Assembly (NCBI GenBank): GCA_022494885.1
Contig: JAGVSM010003565.1
Span: 186,001 to 250,000, forward strand
Reading direction: 5' to 3'
DNA length: 64,000 nt
DNA from: Micrasema longulum
Lineage: Eukaryota; Arthropoda; Insecta; Trichoptera; Brachycentridae
This document shows positions 57,001 to 64,000 of this stretch, piece by piece; within the stretch, counting starts at the first letter, position 1; each line of letters begins with the position of its first letter. The notes beneath the pieces are model-generated. The model was not told where the DNA came from and did not search any database. It worked only from the letters and a program-made list of their open reading frames with translations. A program made the translations under genes and the position numbers.

Positions 57001-57074
57001 ATAATACTACGTGTGAGTGCCGGTAACAACATTAAAAATCAGCACAAATCTAACATTTAAGTGCTCAACAACAT

Positions 57075-57310
57075 CTATCATTAAGCGAGCTGTGTCCTTT
57101 TAGACCGCCAGCTCCATGCAAGATGTGCCAGCGTCTCACGACCGCCAGCTTCACCAGGGTTCCAGCACTCATCACGCCTCACCATCAGCAGGTTAGTGGA
57201 GTTGCACAACCTTCCTTCCCCAACAATACCGTCCACTCTAAATTTTCCTTTTCCTAGGACGAGGTATTCTTCACACTTCGTCCACTCCTCAACAGCTACC
57301 ATCTCTCTGG
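57075..57310 (-). pseudogene. I/R1-type LINE C-terminus, second piece
   Basis: Frame 57302-57081 encodes VLGKGKFRVDGIVGEGRLCN, then GRETLAHLAWSW, a similar domain end. It may be an upstream neighbour of the same insertion or a second one; the order does not decide. Confidence 0.5.
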
Positions 57311-57407
57311 TCTGAAAATCTACCGAAAAAATCTATGATTTACCGAAATATTACAATTTTGTGGCCCATTTTCTACAAGTCGTAAATAACTCTTTAGGTA
57401 TTATAAA

Positions 57408-57830
57408 ATGCGAATCAAGTTTAGTTCTAACGCTCCTGAACGAATGATATACCTGCGTGAACAATTTCAACGATTATCAGTTCATGGTTTACCTTTTCGT
57501 TCTAATTCTCAAGGCACTCTCTTAGTACCCATACACAATTCCTCTTTCTTCTCTAAATCATATAGTGTCCATGAGGCTCGACTGTGGAATCATCTCCCAT
57601 CCACCATCAAAGATGTTACTACATTATCTCTGTTTAAATCACGTCTGAAGATCTCCTTTCTCTTCCTTAATCTCTCCTCCTTTCCTTTTTCCTCTTTTTT
57701 CATTTTTCCCATGAAATAATAGTTTTGTTTTAAGGTAATTTATAAACAAATACGTTTATTTCTATTTTTATATATATTTAGCTTTTTAATATTTTTTTCT
57801 ATTGAATATTTTCTGTAACTTGAATAATAA
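57408..57830 (+). pseudogene. LINE C-terminus and 3' UTR
   Basis: The frame 57408-57719 encodes VHGLPFRSNSQGTLLVP, then SYSVHEARLWNHLPSTIKD and LFKSRLKISF, the closing block of a LINE polymerase. The AT-rich 3' UTR ends in AATAATAAAAATG at 57830 and abuts the hammerhead unit. Confidence 0.7.
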
Positions 57831-57888
57831 AAATGAAACTTTTACACTTATTTGTTTATAAATTTGAATGAACCACTTTAATTTTTTT

Positions 57889-57941
57889 AATTACACTTCT
57901 ACCGGTTTCGAGGTTACTACCTCATCGTCAGGAATTTAACT
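57889..57941 (-). ncRNA. Hammerhead-like motif, family A copy 4
   Basis: On the minus strand: stem I TTC with GAA (57932-57934 and 57897-57899), further outer pairing AGTTA with TAATT (57937-57941 and 57889-57893, one wobble). Core CTGACGA (complement of 57925-57931), extra T. Stem II GAGG with CCTC (57923-57920 and 57913-57910). GAAA, palindrome ACCGGT (57901-57906), then A. All core bases fit the consensus except for the inserted base. The predicted cleavage follows the A opposite 57900. Confidence 0.7.
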
Positions 57942-58012
57942 AAATTAAGAGACTAGAGTCTCTTTCACACAATATTTTATTATATAAATAGCAACGCGTG
58001 TAATTATAAGTT

Positions 58013-58063
58013 AGTTAAATTCCTGACGATGAGGTAGTAACCTCGAAACAGGTCGAAGTGTAA
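58013..58063 (+). ncRNA. Hammerhead-like motif, family A copy 5
   Basis: Stem I TTC (58020-58022) with GAA (58055-58057). Core CTGACGA (58023-58029), extra T. Stem II GAGG (58031-58034) with CCTC (58041-58044). GAAA (58045-58048). Stem III is ACAGGT, one base from the ACCGGT palindrome, then C (58054). The disturbed palindrome may weaken a dimer. Confidence 0.6.
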
Positions 58064-58579
58064 TTTAAAAAAATAAAGTGGTTTATACAAATTTATAAAC
58101 AAATAAGTGTAAAATGTCATACCACAAAGTGAAAAATGTTTTTTATAACAATAATATAAAACTGTTATTTTATTGCTTAGTTGGAATAAATTGCCATTTG
58201 GCAATAAGCCCGCCAATGTACAAATAACATCATGAACAAAAAGTTAAATAAATAAATAAAAGTTTATTTTCTTTATTTACTTTTTTAATTACTAAAAAAT
58301 AAAAATAAACCTCCTTATCTTTAACAGAATATTTTCTTTTCTCTTTCTTGTATTATACAAAAACATTATATTTGTCTACTCGTATTTATTATAGGAGCAA
58401 AAAAATCATAAACATTTCTTGTAAACCCACGAACTGGCCATGCCTTTGTGGGATTTTTTGCTTACTATTCGTACAATTAATATGTATTTCATTTCCATGC
58501 GATTATTCTTTTTTTTAATTCTCTGTTTTACCTCTTACGTATGTATATTGTAAAAATATATATAAATATATAAAATAAT

Positions 58580-58790
58580 AAAGTTGTGATAGAGCGGGGT
58601 TAAACCTAGGAACTCTGATCCGTGAGTCTGGGACACTAGCCACGGTACCACAACCGTTACATTAAAAATCACCATTCTTCTACTGGCACCTGAAGCGTAA
58701 GACTGACTGTCGTACCTGAATTAAACTTTTAAAAATGAGATACGCTGCAATTGATGTAGGTATTATAATTGCAGTGATATAGTAATTTTT
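58580..58790. repeat. SINE-1 copy 6 (minus) beside a SINE-2 fragment (plus)
   Basis: 58580-58656 holds the complement of SINE-1 with a poor B box (GGTTTAACC). 58665-58790 holds SINE-2 words (ACTGGCACCTGAAGCGTAAG, GTAAGACTGACTGTCGTACC). Confidence 0.55.
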
Positions 58791-60084
58791 AAATTCTTTT
58801 TATTTCAGGACTTCCATATTCTATTCTCAAAAAATAATTCGTCCACCCTGTTGCGATGACAATATATATATTACAAATTTATATTGAAATTAGGAATTAA
58901 TTGGATTAAGGGGAAAGGCAGGAGGGAGGGTCGGGAAGTATTGGGAGTGATTAGTGTAGAAGGCTTCTCTGCTCTGTAGAGGTCGCTAATGATCTGGGGA
59001 CAAAGGACGCCGCGCCTAGCGCCACTGTGTTTTCTGAATTACCTTTTTAAATCTCTGATTATCAAACTTTCATAATAATTCAAACACATTAATCAAATTA
59101 ATAAAAAATATGCATAAAAATATTTTTTATTACCTATTTTTCATTATAAAACACGACTGTGCTTCCCGTGTGGTGTGCTATACATACTCGTACATACGAG
59201 GGTTACATATTATTCGGTCTGATAAAATTATTTTTGACCATATTTTATTTAAAACATTAAAATATTTTTTATGTAGCTATGTGTTTAATTTATAATTATT
59301 TTTTTATTTTGAAAAACAGCAGAAAATTTATGAACAATTCATATTATAATATAATGTATGAGTCCAATTAAAGTTTTTCACGAATTTATAATACTTTTTG
59401 TAGACATACTAATGAACAGATTAAAATATGTACGAGTTTATAAAAATATTCGAAAAATTTTACAAGAGAGAGTAAAATTAAACAGTAATGATTTTGTTCC
59501 CAAAGCGTTAGGAGGGGTGAAAAGGATAAGATTGGGATAAAATAGGAAAAGGATGGATTCTGTTGAAGAGGTTACCCTTAAAATGCCTATAAAGAATAGA
59601 GACAGGAGAATTACGTGATAGTGACACATATTTAATTAAAGCAGTTCCAATAAATAATTTAAAACAGAAAATTTTTTAATCAAATATAATATCAAGATAG
59701 GAACAAATTTTGTTATATTTTTTTCAGCTTTTTTGAGCAAAGTAATTGGATGGTACAGAATTGTAAAAAAGTTGGACTTATCTGGTAAATCTGGTGGGGC
59801 AGTTTAGATTGATGTTTCCCAAGAGTAAATATCTCATATTGTTTTCCCATTTTGTAATATTTTTTACTGCCTTGAATAAAAATAAATTATGTGAACTAAC
59901 CTTCTTAATAGGAGTCTGATCAAAATTTCCTACCAGGTATTCTAATTATGTTCAAGTTGTCGTATTTTTTTTTTCTATTCTGATTTTAGAATTAATAAAC
60001 TTATGCACAAATATAATCGTATTATAAAAGGTATTTTCATGAACAGTCCTGAAGATGCCTGCTTACGCGAAAGCCTACACGTGT
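58791..60084. other. No gene recognised
   Basis: A GC-richer word lies near 58910-59020 without a gene. 60047-60080 has a loose hammerhead look (CTGAAGATGCC with GCGAAAGCC), but no stem I. Confidence 0.3.
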
Positions 60085-60570
60085 AGAAAACGAACAAAAA
60101 ATAGCGAGATTGGAAAAAAGTACCATTTTTAAGCTTCAAAATCATATATTTATTTTTTAACATAGTCACCGTTAAACCTATCACATTTCTTCCAACGTTT
60201 TACAAGTTTTTTCATTTAGTCACTGAAAAATTTTTACTACTTTTCTCATCTAGGACTCGATAACTGCCTTTAGCTCATCGTCCGAGGTGTAATGATCACC
60301 CTTAAGGCGCAAATCGCAAGGATCAAGATCGGGGTGTACGGAGGGTGTGGAATCGGCTTAAATTTTATGTTTCGCAGAGCCTTTTCAGTTTTGCGTGAGA
60401 CGTGTGGACAAGCGTTGTCATGTTGCAAGATTTAAGGTCATTTTACGATATCCCAATTGTTAAATGATGATAATATTCATATTCCAATATGATTTGCGAT
60501 GCGCTTTTGAGTGATTTGCCTGTCATTTTGAATCAAATCGTCGATGTGTGTTTCATCAACGATTACGGCT
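60085..60570 (-). pseudogene. Mariner-like transposase, internally deleted and frameshifted
   Basis: On the minus strand the N-terminal part reads AVIVDETHIDDLIQNDRQIT, similar to the helix-turn-helix of mariner transposases, then a stop (near 60475). The frame jumps to LQHDNACPHVSRKTEKALRN at about 60425, with HDN the second catalytic region. A PPYTP block is interrupted by a frameshift before DLDPCD, where the third catalytic Asp would lie. The C-terminus ends RWKKCDRFNGDYVKK. The central domain is missing, so the first catalytic Asp is absent. Non-functional, decayed mariner. Confidence 0.7.
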
Positions 60571-60584
60571 TTTTCCCTTTTCCC

Positions 60585-60850
60585 TTCTCAAAAATATTTT
60601 CCCTCTCTGTTGCAACAAATTAAGATCTAAATAACTCCGGAGGAAATTCTGTCTGTCTGCCAACATTTGGACATATTCAAATATTGTTGGATAACTAACT
60701 GGTATAAGAAGTATAAAAATTTAAAAACTGATTTTAGGCGTTGCCTAGTAAGGGAATTGGTACAGCCGGATGAATCTCACTCACATGATAAAGGTTTAGC
60801 TCTTACTTCAAAAAAGTTAATAGATGGAAGAGTCAAGGAAACGACCTGTG
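60585..60850 (+). repeat. Family P copy
   Basis: Starts with CTTCTCAAAAATATTTTCCC, then TCTGTTGCAACAAATT and AGGCGTTGCCTAGTAAGG, ending near CAAGGAAAC. It directly follows the mariner remnant. Confidence 0.7.
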
Positions 60851-61084
60851 AATATTTCGTTTTTTATTACTTGTTTACATTTTCACATATTTTTTAATTT
60901 TGGATTTTAGGCCAAAACGTTCTTAACAAATTTACATTGATCGTTAAGGCGGTTGATAGGTTTCCTCATTAAGGTTTTAAAAACAGATAATTTTTGATAA
61001 TCATTCTTCAATTAGTCCACTTATATTCACTACACATTGTCACATACATACAATACTCACACCCCTATACACATATACACACAC

Positions 61085-61737
61085 CACTGGCGGCTCTTGA
61101 CCGAAAACATTGGCAGTGCATTTCTTTTCATTCTGTCAACTTGTATATTATTAAGTCCAATAATATTATAATAATATGATTGGTCTGACGTGATAAACGA
61201 GCAATAGTATAACAGCCGGCGCATTGGAACCAGAAACGCTCAATGCGCCCAACATAATACGCACGTTATAGTTAACTAAATTCGTACGCATGTTCAAAGT
61301 GACATTACAAACGAACTTCAAATCTGCGCACGCGTTCTCAATGCCCGGAATATGTATATTAACTTCTCCCTCCAACGCACAAATCATCGGTATGAAGCAC
61401 TGTCTGTCTCACTCAAATGACGATTTTAGGAGATATGATATATTTTTTACAAATTCAGGGTAAAAGATTGTGCAAAACAGAATATGCACTGGGTCGATTG
61501 CGCATGCGTAGACAAGATGAGAAAATCGTCCGCTAGAGTCGATTTCGCTAGATCTTTTGGCGCTAGTATTGAAAATTATGATGTTTACGTGTGTAATATA
61601 TAATATTGCAACGAATCCCTGTTTCTTTCTACCCACTTATAACATATTTTTACTATCAATAAAATTACTAATTTACTAACACAAATTTTTACTTGGCAGT
61701 GCACTGCACTTATGCACATACTAAGGAACCGCCTCTG
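61085..61737. mobile_element. Non-autonomous hAT-like DNA transposon, 653 bp
   Basis: Ends CACTGGCGGCTC on the left and, reversed, CAGAGGCGGTTC on the right, an imperfect terminal inverted repeat of hAT type. Flanking 8 bp are ACACACAC on the left and ACACACCC on the right, matching at seven of eight. Inner words TGGCAGTGCA occur at both ends. No transposase frame is present. It sits in CA-rich LINE-like sequence, continuing 61738-61850 after the element. Confidence 0.65.
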
Positions 61738-61944
61738 ACACACACCCTCACACAACATAAATATATATACTCATCCTCACTAACATGTACAATAATAATA
61801 CTGATATTATTATTATGTTAAAAAAAACTTTCCTCCTATTGTAATTTAGAGACATTTTATATACCTATATATTTCTATCGACATACTGAAACCATTGTAT
61901 AAATTCGGTAATGAGTTTTGTTTTTATGAGAAAAATAAAAAATA

Positions 61945-62065
61945 AATGTGGATAGGCAGAATGGCGAATGTTACACAGTGTGTAAAGTGGCTACTCAAAC
62001 CAGCCAACGACAGGTCATGAGCCCTGTAAATGCCTAGGCTTCCATATTCCATTCTCAAAAATGTT
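61945..62065 (+). repeat. Family P fragment
   Basis: GTTACACAGTGTGTAAAGTG, then CGACAGGTCATGAGC and CCTAGGCTTCCATATTCC. Truncated. The region from 62065 to 62727 is without a recognised feature, apart from a pyrimidine tract ending TTTTTTCAG near 62532 that looks like a splice acceptor by chance. Confidence 0.65.
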
Positions 62066-62727
62066 AATAATTAGAAAATTACAGTGATTTATGAAACATT
62101 GGTTGAGGATAAATTAAAGTTATGCTATTGACCGCACTTCGAAGGAGAGTTTTCTTAGATAGTGTATATAATAAATAAAATTAATATGATAATAAACCGC
62201 CCCACAGTTTGACAACCGTTCATTATCTCATTCATATCACCCCTTCCCCTTTATGCATTACCCCCCTCCCGCCCCTCGGAAAATACGACATGTCCACATG
62301 TCACAAAGCTCTTTCCACGATATTCACAGACTATATACGCTGACCAGGGCCTCACCTGTCTCCCACCTTATGTAAGAAATACCGAAGAATGTAATCCAAA
62401 GGGGATCCCTGACAGACGTAGCCATGTCCGTGAATATGAGGATATATCGATCGATTGGTATTCTTGACTATTAAGTATAGAGCTATGTTTGAAGTACTTA
62501 AGTATTTTTATTTATTTTGTACTTTTTTCAGATTGAAATTTACGGTTTACGGGATAATGGATTCAAAAATGGAACGTAGAAAGTAGGAATGTGTGCGTTA
62601 GAGGCGCTCGGAAAAAAGCGGCAGTGTGTTGAGCCCTCGATAATATCGCGCTGCCGTTTATAGAGACGCTATTTCGCTCTATTACATAGAACAAAAGCGC
62701 AGCAAATTTTTGGTTACCGTCAATTTA

Positions 62728-62906
62728 ACTTCATTACAAATTATTATGAAAATAAAACTTTGTTATCATTGTTTTAAAACTCAGTTTTATATCACCCGTC
62801 GATGGGAGGAGTGCTCTCCCGAAACTATAGTTGTGTTCTTGTAAAATAATAAAATTGTGTAACACTGATAACAAAGTTTTATTTTCATAATAATTTATAA
62901 TGAAGT
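62728..62906. mobile_element. 179-bp inverted-repeat element centred on a hammerhead-like motif
   Basis: 62728-62768 and 62866-62906 are reverse complements over 41 bp with one mismatch. Between them lies the family C hammerhead. The copy at 51167-51266 has only one arm. There is no coding space. It could be a miniature element or a Penelope-type terminal fragment. Confidence 0.65.
62784..62846 (+). ncRNA. Hammerhead-like motif, family C copy 2
   Basis: Stem I CAC (62793-62795) with GTG (62833-62835), further outer pairing TTTTA with TAAAA. Core CCGTCGA (62796-62802), two substitutions from CTGACGA. Extra T (62803). Stem II GGGAG (62804-62808) with CTCCC (62816-62820). GAAA (62821-62824). 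Stem III palindrome ACTATAGT (62824-62831), then T at 62832. Every helix is intact even though the core box is altered. Confidence 0.5.
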
Positions 62907-63077
62907 GTTACGAAGTGAATGCCGATTGAATTAAAAATATTAACTTCATTACTTTTAGGTTAAAAAATAACGAAATTTCCTTATGGTAATAATAAATAAA
63001 TATTAATGATTATGTTAAAACTATAAATAAACTTATCAATGAAACTTCACGGTTTGGTTTTACTTTTGATTATTTTG

Positions 63078-63120
63078 ACCAACGGGCGCTTTCGTCTAAG
63101 TAGGCATCTTTAAGACTGGT
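63078..63120 (-). ncRNA. Hammerhead-like motif, family B copy 2
   Basis: Related to 40708-40751: ACCAGT with TTGGT pairing on the minus strand, core decayed to CTTAAAGA, GAAAGCGC kept but the palindrome is broken (AGCGCC). Likely inactive. Confidence 0.35.
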
Positions 63121-63149
63121 GAATTGTTTACAAAGTTTACAGTTTTCAT

Positions 63150-63888
63150 ACTATTCTTAACATATTTTAGAGATAAGATCAAATAATTATTTTAACAGGG
63201 GACAGAAAACATAAATATTTCCCAACAATATTTTGAGTTTGTCCAAATTTTTGTAAACAAGGACTGGATTCAACTCCCTGTGTAAAGTGGCCACTTAAAC
63301 CAGCCATTGACAGGTCATAAGCCCTGTAGATGCCTAGACTTCTATATTACCTTGTCTCAAATGTTCTTCGTCTCTGTTGTAATGTGTTAATATAAACAGC
63401 TCCCCAGGGAGTTGAATCCAGTCCTTGTCTACAAAAATTTGGACAAACTCAAAATATTGTTGATAAATCCACCTGGTCTATGAAGAAGTACATAAATTGA
63501 AAAAATAACATTTTCAGGCGTTGCCTTGTATGTAGGTGAAATAATTCAATTAGATGAATCTCACCAGTATAAATAAAGGTTTCAGCTCTTTAACTTCACA
63601 AACATCAACAGATGAAAGAATTGAAGGAATATAGATATTCAAATATGGGCAGAATGGTGAATGTTACACAGTTTGTAAAGTGGCCACTTAAACCAGCCAT
63701 TGACAGGTCATAAGCCTGTAGATGCCAATACTTATATATTCCTTCTCTCAAATGTTCTTCGTCTCTATCGTAATGTGTAAATAAATATGTATAACTAGTT
63801 TGATGGTTGTTAGTTGTAAATATTTATGTTTTCTGTCCCCTGTTAAAATATTTATTTGATCTTATCTCCAAAATATGTTAAGAATAGT
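63150..63888. mobile_element. Family P unit bounded by 71-bp terminal inverted repeats
   Basis: 63150-63220 and 63818-63888 are reverse complements of 71 bp differing at two positions by eye. Between them lies a short reversed P piece (63221-63280), then about one and a half forward P units of subfamily 2. The high identity of the ends suggests a recent event or gene conversion. No coding frame. The window ends 112 bp later. Confidence 0.7.
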
Positions 63889-64000
63889 CTTGTTTTTAAA
63901 AAAAATGATTGCTGATTTGTATATAACTAATCTTTACGGCTGTTAATTATTTCTGTAAATTTATTGTTTTTATAAATTTAGTTAATATTATATTAGTTAA

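Larger units (their letters stand above)
57839..58114. mobile_element. Divergent hammerhead pair inside an inverted repeat
   Basis: 57839-57943 and 58011-58114 are reverse complements over about 104 bp around a ~67-bp centre. Each arm carries a hammerhead-like core (listed separately) followed by the same downstream sequence. After 58114 the CCACAAAGTGAAAAATG block continues as in inverse at 22120. Structure resembles the terminal parts of Penelope-like elements. Confidence 0.6.

Noticed and set aside
60047..60082. Hammerhead-like CTGAAGATGCC with GCGAAAGCC
   Set aside because: Stem II is two pairs and stem I does not pair. Could be a very decayed copy, not listed as a feature.
62512..62534. 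3' splice acceptor followed by an exon
   Set aside because: A pyrimidine run ending in CAG, but the next frame closes after about 15 codons and no partner donor is seen.

Overview
This window looks like AT-rich intergenic DNA from an arthropod, most likely an insect (possibly a lepidopteran, which is inference from the repeat style). I recognise no host protein-coding gene. The DNA is a dense graveyard of mobile elements. The clearest coding unit is a complete, apparently young BEL/Pao LTR retrotransposon. It has identical 5-bp target duplications (CATTG), two 717-bp LTRs differing at 5 positions, and one uninterrupted 2043-residue Gag-Pol frame. The element is GC-rich and stands out from its AT-rich surroundings.

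Layout. 1-1032: AT-rich flank with a diverged inverted repeat. 1033-8683: the BEL/Pao element. 8684-16035: 5'-truncated LINE remnants of several families, tRNA-derived SINEs and one hammerhead-like motif. 16425-17660: a foldback and tandem copy of an unnamed dispersed repeat, here called family P. 18000-25100: LINE and SINE remnants, a ~610-bp tandem duplication and hammerhead-like inverted-repeat units. 25400-39400: SINEs, LINE tails, more family P, two GC-rich islands and small tandem duplications. 40700-51800: SINEs, LINE 3' ends and two further hammerhead-like loci. 52800-58700: SINEs, LINE C-termini, family P and a divergent pair of hammerhead motifs. 60085-63888: a deleted mariner, a non-autonomous hAT element with 8-bp flanks, family P copies, a short inverted-repeat element centred on a hammerhead-like RNA, and a family P copy bounded by 71-bp terminal inverted repeats.

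The most interesting pattern is recurrent hammerhead-ribozyme-like motifs. Each has a CTGANGA-like box, a short stem II, GAAA, and a stem III reduced to a self-complementary word (ACCGGT, AGCGCT or ACTATAGT). At least eight loci fall into three families. Stem I is paired differently in different copies, and several motifs sit between inverted copies of their own downstream sequence. Reduced-stem-III hammerheads are known from Penelope-like retroelements, so these are probably remnants of such elements or of non-autonomous derivatives.

The rest of the coding signal is broken C-termini of non-LTR retrotransposons. Positions of diverged repeats are approximate, to about 10-30 bases, because no alignment could be run.
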